In this document: one piece after another, positions 7,861 through 21,526 of the stretch
Layout: each line of letters begins with the position of its first letter
Numbering within the stretch: the first letter of the stretch is position 1
Source: Zygnema cylindricum
Lineage: Eukaryota > Streptophyta > Zygnematophyceae > Zygnematales > Zygnemataceae
Assembly (NCBI GenBank): GCA_037447655.1
Contig: JBBHKE010001994.1
Coordinates: forward strand, 41,465-66,758
Direction of reading: 5' to 3'
Length of the DNA: 25,294 bases
Notes under the pieces: model-generated
What the model saw: the letters and a program-made list of their open reading frames with translations, nothing else
The model's database searches: none
What the model was told of the DNA's origin: nothing
Made by a program: the position numbers and the translations under genes

Positions 7861-9574
7861 CAGAAATATGGTATTTGTTTTGTTTCGAATTCGTTTTGTT
7901 TTTCAAAAGTTTTCGAAAAGTTTGGGATAAAATGTGGAGGATTCTTGTATTTGTGTAAATTAAAAGTGGTTTTCGGTACTTCGATATTTTTTGAAATTGG
8001 GATTATAGTTTGTTCAGAAAGAGACAAAAAAGTTGATGGAAGAAATATATTGGATGTTTGTAATTTCAAAAAGCAAAAATAGTTTCTAGTTCATTTTTTT
8101 TGATAAGTTCGAAGTTTTTTAAGGAAGAAAAGAAAAGATGAATTTGTTTGGAGAGGGATTTGTCGATAAAAAACATATTAAGACTAATTATAAACTTTTT
8201 TTAAACTCTCTTTATTTCTTTGTGTCCTCTTTTGTTTTGGATATTTTTTTTTTTTTGAATTAGTCTTTGGCTTCAGGATGTTGAAGTATTGAAAATATAG
8301 GTTTTAAATTATAATTTTTGCGAAAACATGTATGTATAGGAGGGGAATAAAAGACAAACTAAAGGTGAAAATAAAACTTTCGAGGTAAAATTAACAAAAA
8401 TTATAGGTACTATGAAGGACAAACGATGAATGGATAAAACAAAAAGACTCAGCAAAAACCCAAAAAAAATTACAAAAATCAAAAAATGGCGAAACTAGAA
8501 AAATGATAAACATATGTTTTTTGCTAATTTTAAAAATGATAAAAGTTAAACCAGCAGGACCTAGTAAATCTATTTATATGTATGTATGTCTATATTTTTA
8601 GATGCAGGAAATTAATATATTAAACTTTTTTCTAATTACTTTTTGAATTTTTACCCATCTTAAAACGTGTTTAAAGTTGTAAATCTCCCCAAAAGTAAAA
8701 TTCGAAAGTTGGAAAGCTGAAATCTGAAATAAAAAAAAAAAAAAGCTGAAAAAAAAAAAAAAAAAAAAAATAAAAAAAGAAGAGGGATGTTACTATCATT
8801 TTTTTTTTTTTTATTTACTATTTCTACTTTTTCCCACCCCCGAAAAAAAAAAAAACAACAAAGAGAATTATATTGTCACGTCGAGGATGTCATTTTTGTC
8901 ACTCCCAAGAGACTGTTTTTTTAAATCCAAAAGATAAATTTTCTTTCCCATTAAATAAGTTAAAGAGAAAAACCATTATTTTTTCTTTTTTAGAACGCCT
9001 GAAACTTCCTCCGACTTATCTATGTGAAGTTTTACTTTTCCAAAAACTTTTCCATAAACGTTTCCATGTCAATACTTTTCTTTTCCAAAACTTTTCCGTG
9101 TTAAATTTTCCGTATGCATACTGTAAATATTTTTACGATTCGAATTTCACGTGCCTTCCCCATTTAATGACCATGTCCCGTGAATAAGACGAAAAAGGAA
9201 TTGAAAATAACATACTTCACAATATACGACTCGATCCCAACTCGATTTCCACAACACTATTCTCAAAAAATACCATTTCTTCTCTCCGGTCCCAAAAGAG
9301 TTTCTCGTTTACACTCCCGAAGGAAAAATTCGAACTCCCGAGTCTAAATATTCGTAAATATTTACCTGGGAGTCTCAATATTCCTAAACGGAGAAATCCT
9401 TCACTTTCACTCACTCCCTCCCTCCTTTCACTTCCTTCACTCTCTTTCACTTCCTTCCTGAAAATACTTCACTTTTCCCCAAGTTTTTCACGAGTTTTTG
9501 CTCATTTCATCCAAAATCTCGTACAAAAAAATACGAATATCAAATTTTGGTTTGATAACAATCGAAATAAGTTA
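7861..9574. other. Convergent intergenic region, no gene recognised
   Basis: AT-rich DNA between the plus-strand SOUL gene and the minus-strand myosin gene. It contains A-rich and T-rich homopolymers (8731-8775, 8801-8812). The short frames at 7825-8082 and 8873-9187 lack recognisable domains and look incidental. The myosin 3' UTR must lie in the right part; an ATTAAA on the minus strand at 9163-9168 is a weak polyadenylation candidate. Confidence 0.5.
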
Positions 9575-9857
9575 CTAACGTCTCGAACTTGGGAGCTTTC
9601 CAATAAATCCTGAGTTGTTTGAAAAACTGGAAATGGGAGAGAGACCTTTAGGAGAAGATAAATAGTATTGACTACCTTGGGATTCGGGCCAAGCGGAAGA
9701 TTGAACGGAACGGGCTCTTGACGGAAGCATGGAATCACTTTCCCAATTGAGGAGGAAAATAAAGTCGGTGTTTTCTTGAAGCTCAGAAGGAGGTTCTACT
9801 TCGTCCACTTTTACTTCTGGTAATGTGCTCATCAAGTGTTCGAGATCAAATTCTTCT
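9575..9857 (-). CDS. Myosin last exon, C-terminal tail and stop
   Basis: Acceptor TTGTACAG. The first base completes an Arg codon from the previous exon; 93 codons then follow to TAG (complement at 9575-9577). Acidic start [20 protein letters not shown], then a Ser-rich end ...[10 protein letters not shown]. The part after the DIL fold is not conserved in the family as I know it. Confidence 0.85.
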
Positions 9858-12800
9858 CTGTACAAAAAATTGAGACAAACTTTTTCAGACTTTCGGTTAA
9901 TAATTGTGATAGAAATTAATAGAAATTAAGTTAGACATCATGTTATAAACTAGGCGTTTGAATTTAAATATCGATGCCATGAATCAGACAGTGAGTTGGG
10001 TATCATGTTATGAATTAGACATGGAGATAGAAAACATTTTATACATCAGACATATCAGTAGTTACAATCAATTAGACATGAAGAATCGAGCAGTTATTAT
10101 TGTCTATAAGCATGATTCACAATCGAGAACAAGAATTCACATGGAAAATATTCCTTGGGAACCATCACAAATTAGAAATGAAACTGTTCACATCGGACAT
10201 AAATGGATAATGTTTATGAATCAGACAAAATGACCGAATGAATGAATGTGACGATGTTGTAAGAAATATAATTTACCTCTCCTCCTCTTCTAGAACAAAA
10301 TGCGATGGATCCTCCACAAGAGAGAACATCCTTTCGATTACTGATTTATCCACACCCGAAGTTCCGTATTTTTCATCTTCGTACCACAAACATATGCGGG
10401 CCAATTGGTTCATTGTCAAATTAGGGCAAAGCTCGCGGAGATTATCGACTGTTTTCTTGGATTTGCGCTCGCAAAGCTGCAAAAGAGAGAGAAAGTGGGA
10501 GGAGCAGAGAGAGGAGGGAGGCCGGGCCAGGAAGGGGGGAAGAGTGACGAACAACAACACTCAGGAAAATATCAATAAAGAAGCGTCAGAAATGAGACAA
10601 ACCTTCAGAACCCTGAAAAAACTCTACAACACCAGTTAAAAACCTAAAAAACCAACTGTCTTACCAAAAACGCCACCGTATCTCCCAAGTGACAAAGTTC
10701 ATCTGTCACCAAAGGAGTATCGGGACCAAGACAGTCGTCCAGCCATGTTTGGACTTCTTGCAACCATTTTACAATTCTCGCAAGTCCCTGTCCCATGATT
10801 TCTCCATTTTTGTAAGTGCACGGACACCACGGGCTCCGTAGTATAAGACTGCAAAAAAAAAGAAAAAAGAAAAAAGGAAATCTTATGGAAAGGAATTAGA
10901 ATTTCAGTCGGAAAACTGTTGCAATTCCAGTTAGGAAACTGATACAATCTCGGCTAGCCAACTGCTTCAGTTTTAGTTAGCTAACATATAACAGTTTTAA
11001 ATAACAAACAGTCACAATTTTGGCTGGAAAAATGTCAAAATTTCAGTTAGCAAACAGTTATGAATTCAGTCACCACACAATTCAGGGTATCTGGACAATG
11101 TTTTTTTAAGAATGGACTTGAAACTGAAGTTGGTGGATACATGTAAGTAATTTAGGACACTTTCTTTGTTCAGCGAAATTAAATAGGGAAAGAATACAAA
11201 TAAACCTCCACAAGCTGCATAGTAAGTATGGTTTATTATATGTATACTTAAGGACGAGAAGTGCCAGAAAGGATTAAATCACTTTCAGAATGATAATAAC
11301 GGTTCGTAAATAGAAAAGGTATTACGCGTGACACCAAAAGGTAAACAGACATGAGAAATAGCTTGGGCTAAGAGGATATAAAAAAAAAGCTACAAAGAGA
11401 AAATGATACAGCTTCGGGCTTCAAAGATTATAACCTATAACCTATTTGACGTATAGTTTTAATGTGCGAAAAAGAATGAAAAATATTATGTGGATACATT
11501 GTATCCACATATTAATAGCAAAGTCATTGAAACAAAGTTAGATAGTAGTATCCAGATTTAACTGAAAAAGGACGGAAACAACATATGTGGTTAGCTCTTT
11601 TTATAGACATTTCCTGAAAAAGTATGGAAAAAAACATATGCGATTAGCTCGGATGATGCACTTATTCAATCAAAATGAGTGTTGACATATAATATATATG
11701 CTAGGTCGTGTATTTAGGGTAGATATTATCAAAATATTCTTATATACACTGATAAGAGTTAACATTTGTCTTTAACGGAATACGTAAAAAAATATGGCCA
11801 ATACGATATTCCCAGTTGGGTAAACCGCCGACTGTGAATCATTTAAAAAAATACATTATTATGATACAGGACTTGCATTCGTGTATTTACTTTCTCGCTG
11901 AGACATGAGGTCCCGTTGTGCTCTAGGCCACCCTCGCCTGGTAGGGAGAGGGAGAGGGAAAGGGTGACAGAAAGGGAGAGGGAGAGAGAGAGTGAGATTT
12001 CATTGATACGTCAAAAGGAGAAGAGTGCAACGCTTAAATAGTAGTTACGGCTAAAATCTGACACTACGTAAGGGGATGTTCCAATTACCCGCAATTTAGC
12101 ATTAATCATTTGTCATGCAGAGAAGTTTTTTTGAACTTGCATTTTTAGACATGTCCTGATATCCCGTCATTTTGGCTGTTTAAAACTTAGCGCTAAAAAA
12201 AAAACTATAGTATTATTAATGCTAGTTTGTGGTCAGAGGGCAAAAAAAAAAACAAAAATAACGAGCACCAAATCAGTGTTATTAACGCAAATAATGATTC
12301 AGTGTAATCTGCTTGCAACCTATTTTAATGTGGACTTTCCACATAGGCCGGCCCCTCGTCACGTTACAGTTCCTAAAAAATCATGGAACCTAAAATCTTT
12401 CCTAAAATATTTTTTAGTACGAGCTAACCCATACATACAAAGTTTCCTTACTGTTTAAATGAAATATATGTATGATACGAGCTAACCACATATACTTTTC
12501 ATTTTTTTCTGGTTAAACATGTGCAAGGTACAGGCTATCCACATATACAGTTTCCCTACATTTTTGCAATTGTAACTATAATATGGAAATAAGTTTTAAC
12601 CTTAATATGGAAATAAATTGTAACCATAATATGGAAATAACTTTGACATCATTGAGACGAGAGGATAATGCTCGGTGATAAAACTACACCATGAATCTCT
12701 ATTACAGTAAAGAAATGATAATTGTCAACAATGATGTAATTGATTTCTGGCCGTTTCTGGAATTAGTGTTGTTAAAGCTATTAAATGGTCAGACGAACCA

Positions 12801-15800
12801 AAAAAACACCCCAAAAAGAAATTGGCAAAAAATCAAAATCCACCTTAAAGCTCGAAATTCTACCTGTTAAAAATCGACACATCAATAAACGCCAAAAGTT
12901 GTACGAAAAGAGCGTGGATGAGGAGTGGAGGGACATAATTAAACTGCAAAGTTTGAAATAATTGTTTTAAAATGACCAAAACCCCTGTCCAATAAGAGGC
13001 GTTTGGCTTTTTGGAGACGGAACCAGACCGTGGGAAGGCAGCTTCCTGCAGAGGGAGAGGAATGGAGAGGGAGAAGAAAGGAGAGGGAGAAGAAAGGAGA
13101 GGGAGAAGAAAGAAGAGGGAGAAGAAAGGAGAGGGTGGAGATTGGGAGGGGGGGATTTCAGAAACCGTTCTGAAAACTGAAACAGAATTGAAGAACAGAA
13201 AAAGTAACCCTACAACCTCAAAAACATACAACAAAAACCTCATATAAAAATCTCAAAAAGAAAAAAAAAAACACAAAGGCAACAAAACAATGTAAGAAGA
13301 AATTGGCAAATAAGAACTTACCGGAGCTCCAGATAATAACTGCGAAATTTCCATTTTTATCGAATCTCGAATTAAAACATACAAAGTACTAATCAAAACT
13401 TCCAATTGACATTTAAACGCAGTCGTTGACATATTTTCTTCCGGTTCTTTCGCTACTTGTTTCTGAAAAAAGGGAAGAGATTGTTGAACCGGTTTCGGAG
13501 TTCGCCGATAATTTCTCGCGAGTTGGTATAAAACAACAGCATTTGTAAGCCAATAAGATTGCACATTCGTATTTCCGTCTCGATAAGCCGATTGGAAAGT
13601 CTCGACAACTTGATCGAAAGTATTTGTTCTTTCGGTTTCAAAAGATTTCCAATGAACTAGGGCTTTGTATACCATAACCGCTGCGATTGGAAATCCGTCT
13701 TTGCTGAAACCGAGATTATTTTCGCCTCCGATTATGCTGAGGAAAACTTCCTGCGAAAATGAAGTTGCAATTTAAATTATGGGAATCGAAACGTGGAAGA
13801 AAACGGGTTAGGAAAAATGTGACCTTCCTCCCTCCATACCTCCCTCCCTCCCGTCCCTCCCGTCCCTCCTGGTCCTCCCTTTGCTCCCCTCTCTCTCTCC
13901 CTCCCTCCCTCCCTCCCTCCCTCCCCCACTACCCAATTCAAAAGCTCTTTTTGTTCGTAAGACAGATTTATGTTAGATGGGTTTCTAATTTTTTTTCGAC
14001 AGGGCATTTTACAAGTTATCAAGAGTTTTTGAAAGTCTTTACGGGCTCCTTTTAGGTTTTCTGCGTCTTTTTAAGCTCAATTTTATTTTTAGTTTTTTTA
14101 AGATCATTTTTTGTTTTCAAATGAGTTTGAAAGTTAGTGTCTTAAACTGACTCAAATGGTAAACTGATGTCCAAAAAGAAGTGTTTCAACCACTTCTGTT
14201 GGGGGATTTCATTTGTTTTTCACTTTCCTTCCTTTTGCAGCCTTAAAAAATGAAGCCCTAAAATTGAAGATGAAGCCTTAGTCACCGGTATTTGAAAGAT
14301 TTCGAACATTAGGGTTTCATCCTATTGCGGACAAGAAAAACTTCTCGGTGAACAAATTACTTTTTTTTTTTCGTATAGCACTAAAGGTACCATGTAAATT
14401 GTACCTTTACACTATTTCACTAGTACAATGTTCAATTCAATTAATGATATCTTTTGATTCACTTTGATCGAACGATACACCGTAAATTGGTATTAGAGTT
14501 AATAATACTGATTCCGTCACAGTTTTTTCTGCCCTCTGAACATTTGGACCGCAAATAGAATTACAAACACTAGAAAAGTCCTCATAACAGTTATTTCTTC
14601 ACGCCAATAGCGGTTCACAGTGTATTCTAATAGGATGTTAGTCAAGTACTAGGATGTTTCTTGATTTTTTTAAAATTTCTTGAATTAGGAGTTGGATTCT
14701 GGGTTTTTGTTTTGTATCCTGTGAACAATCAATAGATTTTACAAATAAATATACATGTATATACAATTTTGCATGAATAGTCGTTTTAAACCTTTTCATA
14801 CACGAGAAAAAAAAAATCTAACTCTATGATGTCTACGGAAGCAAATGAAACGAAACTAAACTAAACAAAGAAACAAATGGAGTTTTGCATTTGACGAATA
14901 TTCTTCTAGTATGATTGATGCCTAAAAAAAAGGGGCAAAAAAATTTATAAAAAAAGAAAAAAACTATCACTTATGACTTTTTTTTACTTATGCCTTTTTT
15001 TTTTAAGCCATAGAAAGCCTTCACTTCGGATCTCTCCTCATAAACCCCCAACAGCAACCCTGAAAAAGTTAGTGAAAAACTTTCAAAGAGCCTAAAGAAA
15101 AACCTTTAAGAAAAAACACTGGAAAAAACAAAAAAAAAACTCCAAAAACCCTAAAAGACCTTTAAAAAACACTGGAAAAAACTTTAAAAACAGACCTAGA
15201 AAAACCAACCCAAAAACAATTTACAAAAAAAAAACCCACCGGAGCTTTATTATGCGGTAATTCCGGACGATTGGCGGCAGTTAAAATTAAAAATTGGCGT
15301 CTCAAAGATTTCAATTCTTGATCCAAGCGGTCTTTTCTGCGAAACAGAATACGAAAAAAACAGTAGAAACAAGAAAGCAACAACAAGAAGAAAGTTATTA
15401 TTATTTTTTCTTGTAGTAGAAGTTTTCGTTAAGTGTTTTTATAAGGCTCACATCAATCTATCAATCAGATGTGAAATCAGCCCAAAAGCTATAAATTGAC
15501 ATTAAAACAACTTCGAAAGTTAAAATTTCGGCTACAAAAATAAAAAGTTTGCATTTGTTTAAAGGTTAAACATTTTCCAAGTTACAAAAAAACAAACAAA
15601 TTTAAAAAATGTTGCATGAGGAGATGCTAAGAAAGACCCAAAAATATAAAACAAAAAAAAATAGCTTTAACTTCTAACGTCTTTTTTTCTTTGTTTTTTT
15701 TCCATTTTCAAATTTTCATACATAGTCAAAGTTTACGGGTTTAAAAAATATCTTACTCTTTCAACCTGTCTTGTAAAACAACAATTTTTGCTTCAAGATC

Positions 15801-17675
15801 CTTAATTTTCGTATCTTTTGCAATCAAGATTTCTCCGTCTTTTACTCTCAGTTTCTTCATCTCCTCCAATTCTCCCTCTACCTCCTCTATCATGTCCTCT
15901 AACTCCTCCTTCGTTTCCCGAAGATCTTGCATTTCCAGTTTCAAATTCTTTGAATTTTCCAATTCCTTTTGCATCTTGCTCAACAAATTATTTACAATTT
16001 GAGTTTCAATCGAATTTTCCTTTTTCGAAACTTGTCTTGATAATTGTTTTGAGCCTCGAGTTTCGGCTACCGTAGCCGAACGAGGCATATATTCTCTAAA
16101 ATTGTTTTGAATTGGAGTCAAAGAACTGTCTCGAATTTGAACTGACGACCATCTTCGGAAATCTCCGGGTGTCGGTTTTCCACGAGGACTGACTCGATTT
16201 GGAGGAACAATTTTTTCGACAAAAAACGAAACCGGATGAGTTTCAGATATATTGCCAAGAGGAGATCGAACAGGTGATTTGGAAAATGTGTTTCTGCGAG
16301 GAGTTGTTATGATAGGAATTTCTATGGATTGCAAAGAAGGGAGCGAGGGAGAGGGAGAGGGAGAAGATGAAACAACTGAGATATCTTTGGAAGGGGTAAT
16401 GGGACAAGTTTCCAGGATTTGAGGAGAGGGAGAGGGAGAGGGAGAGACTACCAAAACGTCTCTGGACGACAGTGTGAGAGGAGGAATTTCCGGAATCTGA
16501 GAGACTACTGGGATGTCTTCCAAAGAAGGCAAGGAAGCAAAAATTTCCGAATTTTGAGAAGGACCGTGAGAGGGAGAAAGAGAGACTATTGGGATGTCTT
16601 CAGAAGGTAAGGGAGGAAGAGTTTCTGAAATTTGCGGAGAGGGAGAGTGAGAGCGAGAAGGAGAGACTATTGGGATATCTTCAGGATAAGGTCTGGAAGG
16701 AGGACATTGCGGTATTGGGATGTCTTCAGAAGGTAAGGGAGGAAGAGTTTCTGAAATTTGCGGAGAGGGAGAGTGAGAGCGAGAAGGAGAGATTATTGGG
16801 ATATCTTCAGGATAAGGTCTGGAAGGACTTTGCGGTTTTCGAGACGCAGAGGGGAAGGGAGAGACTACCGAGATGATTTTGGAAGGACTTACGGGAGGAG
16901 GACTTGAAGGAGATAAAATAGGAGATGCCTTAACAACAGTTGTCTGCTGAGAAACATGAAAAAATAAAAAGGAAAATATAAAAAATGATATGAGAATGGG
17001 AAAAAAATTGAGGAGAAAAAAAAATGCTTCATTCCTAGAGAATTTGAACCAGCAAAAACTTTTTTTTACATGTGAATTTTCAACCCTTTTTAAGATTTTC
17101 TCCACGAGGAGAAATACAAACTGTAATTTAAATATTTCCCCCATATACATTTCACGGGGTTTCTAACAGAAAAAAATATTTTTTGGTTACTTCTCGTTAA
17201 GTTGTTTACATTAAACTAACCAAAAGTTTTCTTGTAATTGTATCCCGACAGTTTTTTAAGTTCAATATTTTGCCCCAAAAGATAAGAAATTTGATGGAAG
17301 TTTAAATACCTATGAATAACTCCCGAGGAAGTTAAATCCTTACAAAAAAATTGCAGAAAAGTTCACTACGGTATTAAAGCTCAAAATGATTTTCTGGAAA
17401 AGATAAACACTTACCTTTACCGAGATATATTTGGGTTCTCCAACGACATCTTCCACTTGTTGAGCTACCTTTTCCACCTGCATTTGGGCATCTTGCAAAA
17501 TATTTTGAAGTTTCCGTATTTCTTCATCTTTTTGCAAAAGGGCCGAACGGAGATCTTCGTTCTCTTGCTGTGCTGCACTCAACTGCTGCAAAGCCAAATC
17601 TTTAGCTTTTTCTGCCCGATCCTGCAAACATCAAAAGTGAACAGAGAGAAAGAGAACGAAAGAGGAAGAGAGAGC

Positions 17676-17731
<56 letters not shown>

Positions 17732-20700
17732 ACAACACAAAATGGACAAATTAGTCGGAATTCATCCATAATAGGGAGAGTGAAAAGCACAAACTTTGAA
17801 ACAACATTTTTGACATTTTCCAAGAGAAATGCTAAATTATGGAGCAAAATCGACAGGTAGTACGAGTCAAAAACCGACTAAGAAAATCTACCAAACTATT
17901 CCCAAATTCGAATGTTTCCTTTATCCGTTCAAAATTGTAGAAAAAAAATCGGTTTAAATAATAAACAATCTAAAAGCAAAAATGAGCGATCCAGAATTAA
18001 AATCGTCCAGAACAACGAACACCATCCTCTTCAATAAATAACCCAGTTTTTTTTGGCGAGGAAAAAAAAAAACTTACCAAAAAAGAAATATCTACTCCGA
18101 AAAAAAACACTTCCGAAAAATAAAAGAAAAAGGGGAGGGAGGGAGGGAGGGAGGGAGGGAGGGAGTTATATAAACAAAAAATGTACCCGCAATTCTTGCA
18201 TAACTTTAAACCGTAGAGATCCCGCAAGAACTTGTGAATGGGCCTCAATCGCCTTCCTTTTCGCCTCCTCTGCCTGATACTGCAAATTGCTTCGAAGAGC
18301 CACTCCCTACAACAAACCCAAAAGAAAAAAAAAAATGAAACACGGAAAAACAGTTAAATTCAATAATCAAACATTGGATTCCCTCTCCCTCTCCCCCTCT
18401 CACTTCCCCTCTCGCTTCCCTCTCGCTCCCCGCCTCTCTCTTCTCCCCTCCCCCTCCCCCTCCCTCTCCCTCTCCCTCTCCCTCTCCCTCTCCCTCTTCC
18501 TCCCGACGACATTCTTATGCAGATTTGTTATCAGTTGAACTACAGAGAAGAAGTTTGGACATTCCCTAATTCCCCTAAAAGGGACACTAAAACCCAGCAA
18601 GTGAACAAAGGAAGGAAGTCTACTCTCTCCCCCTCCCCTTGCTCCCCTCCTTAAACAAATAACATGCCATTTGTCAAAGAAAGACCTGAGAGTTTTCACG
18701 ATAAGTTTCTTAAACTTTCTACTTGAGCTTGAATAAGTAAAATGTCGAGAATGAAACCTTCTCAAAATATAGCCACGAGCATGGCTGAGAGCGCCAAATT
18801 TTAAAAGGAAGAGAGAGGGAGGGGGAGAGATCACAGGAGAGGAAGAGAGGACAAAGGAGATAGTCGGATCGGAGCAGGATAAAGTCAGAAATGGGACGGA
18901 CAGAAAGAGTAAAACGAAAAAATGTCTGAGAATGAGGTGGTAGAGAGGAGGGTGAAAGATAGAAGGTGAGTGAGGCAAAATGTGAGACATCAAAGAGGGG
19001 ACGGAGAAGGAGGTGAGGAGAGAAAAGGAAAGGGAGAACGAACCGAGACAGAATATCTTTCAATTCAAACAGAAATTATGAAATAGCATTTGCCTCGCAA
19101 ATTCTTCACGCGAATTTCTCAGAAAGTAAGAGAAACCACAGCTTCCCATAATTCCGGTTTTCATTTCCGAACCGTAATGGTCACTTTTCCACTTATCCAT
19201 TCCACTTCTACCCATTTTTTAGACTCATTTTTTTTTTTTTTAATTTATTTATTTATCTTTCCTGCGGTATTGTCCTGTCTGACTCACTTGAATTACAGTT
19301 GCGTAGTAATCCAATCGCATTTGTTTGTACTTTCTCATCGCAATTTTCGTCCGTACAAGCGACTGGCAGTAAATTATTGCATTTCGTAATCGAATAAATG
19401 CTTTACGTTTTTGCCATCCTCTCGCAAAAGTTTGAATTTTAATTGCCGCTTGGAGAGTTCGCAAATTTCCCAATTTACGACGTTCCAAAAATCCTGCATT
19501 AAGATATCCAATTGGTATTAGCTTATCAATTGATTGAAAAAATTTCATAATTAATCTCTCCCTCTCTCTCCCTCTCTCTCACACACACACTATCTCTCTA
19601 TCCCCCTCTCCCTCTCTCTCCTCTTTCTCTTCATGCATATTTCTATCCCACTCTCTCTCCAGCTAAAACACACAAGTTTGAAGAATTTCATTTCCTCTGT
19701 CCTGGTTTTTTATGTGTACTGTTCTATGGTTTTTGTTTTCTGTCTATTTTTTTATGTTCGAGGTTCACGAGAAAATTCTGTAGCTCAAGGGTACCTTTTC
19801 TAAGGTTTCTGAAGAATGCTATAAAGCCCTAAAGGTTTTAAGCGATTCCATTCAGAACAAAACCTCTCAAACAATCGTTTTCAGGAAAAAAATTGAAGTC
19901 AAAAACACTAAGATTCAATAAATACTTACAAGGCATGAATATAAAAATGATTTTGCCTTGTACGATCAACATCAAAATGATTCAATTCAAAAGCAGACCT
20001 TCGAAGTGATTAACTATTGCTGAGACTTAACCTTCATAATAGTTAACCGCAGTAGAAAATAAGCTCAGAAATGGTTAACTGAAGTAGAAAATATAACTTA
20101 AATGGTTAACAGAGCGAGGTGGAGGAGAAATATATTTGTTTAGGGATATTCTATACACCTTTGCTGGAAACTACTTTTTTTTTAAATCAATTTTCCTAAA
20201 AAATGTGTGAGAAGAAAACATTAGAAGCTAGGGTTTAAGAAAAGTTTCAGAATGCTGGAGGATAAGATAATCTATAATGTTCAACCTTTGACACTAATTA
20301 CAGTTATAGTCGACAGAATAAGTGATTAATGATCTACTATTAACTGGTTTAGAATTGACTTCCGGAATGGTTAATGCAATACAAGAGAGAAAGAAAGAAA
20401 GAAAGAAAGAAAGAGAGAAAGAAAACTTGCCGCGGAGCTATTGATCTTTCAAATTACCTCTCTAATGGTTAACCTTAAACAAAAATCTACCCCCAAAATG
20501 GATAGACTGTAGGAGAGATTAACCTTTCAAACTGTTAAAGGCAGTCAAATTTAAAACCTCAAATGGTTAGCTGTAGTAAAAACCAACACCAAAAGCCTAA
20601 AAAGCCAAAATGGAAAAACACAAACCTCGTCCACATGTTTGCAAAACAAGAGCGGCTCGAGAACGATTTAATCGGAAAAGATAAAGTCTCGTGTTTCTTT

Positions 20701-21486
20701 GAATGCATTTTGCGGCCGTATTCATTTTCTCGATTCGCATGGTTTCCAACAAAACCATTTGTCCTGCCCGTAAAAACACAGTTGTTAACCCGATCTGTAA
20801 AAATAAACAAAAAAAAAAATATGGAAATAGTTTTGTTATGTCACTTCAAAATCTCCCTTACGAAGCGCCTAAAATCAAACAAAATAAGCAAAGACAGACT
20901 GGACAAGTTCACAAAAAATTAAACAAAGGAAATACCAGAAATAAGTTTACCTGATAATTTTCCAGTTTAGTTTTCTTCAAAAGGCGATCGACATTTTCCC
21001 TTTCATCCAAACTGTATCGAAAAGTAAAATTCAAATACCCAAGGTCAAATAAAGAGCCAATCAATACATAATTTGATCCGATTCCTTCAAGTTCATTCAG
21101 AAAACTCCAACTAAAATTAGTCCTAAAATTTCTGAAACCAAAATTAGTCCTAAAATTACTGAACCTCCCCAAAATTCCTCAAAATACCTCAAAATTTGGA
21201 TAAGCATCGCTTTCTCCGAACTATATAAAAAGCTTTTCTGATAGATGAAGCTCCTGAAAAAATATTAACATCCAAGACTAAAATAATTTGACAAAGACTA
21301 TGCTGGGAAGCAGCAGATTTCTGTAAATAAAAAGTTATGTTTTGAAGCTTTTTAATTACCTGGGATCAACATCCATGGGGGCCAAAAGGGTAAATCGATC
21401 AAGAAAATCTTCGAAAGTTCGACGAGTCGGATATCCCGCGGAACACATTCGAACCGCTTCCAAAACACCCTACCATAAAAAAAATA

Positions 21487-21526
<40 letters not shown>

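Larger units (their letters stand above)
11581..12494. repeat. Imperfect inverted repeat around a region of about 0.9 kb
   Basis: ATATGTGGTTAGCTC (in 11581-11597) recurs as ACATATGCGATTAGCTCGG near 11634-11652. The reverse complement, GAGCTAACCACATAT, is at 12479-12493, with a diverged copy GAGCTAACCCATACAT at 12421-12436. AAGTATGGAAA-like and TTTCC-like flanks are also mirrored. It encloses a purine tract and an element end at 12306. Confidence 0.55.

Noticed and set aside
7825-8082. 85-codon plus-strand frame beginning near the SOUL 3' duplicate
   Set aside because: The frame differs from the SOUL reading of the duplicated 18-mer, and its content is not SOUL-like.
8873-9187. 104-codon plus-strand frame
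   Set aside because: Phe/Leu/Lys-rich with no motif, in convergent intergenic AT-rich DNA; looks incidental.
16947-17150. Extension of the large myosin frame to an ATG at 17150
   Set aside because: The upstream coiled-coil exon joins in phase at the CAG acceptor at 16946. The extension is hydrophobic, AT-rich and intron-like, so a separate gene starting at 17150 is not supported.
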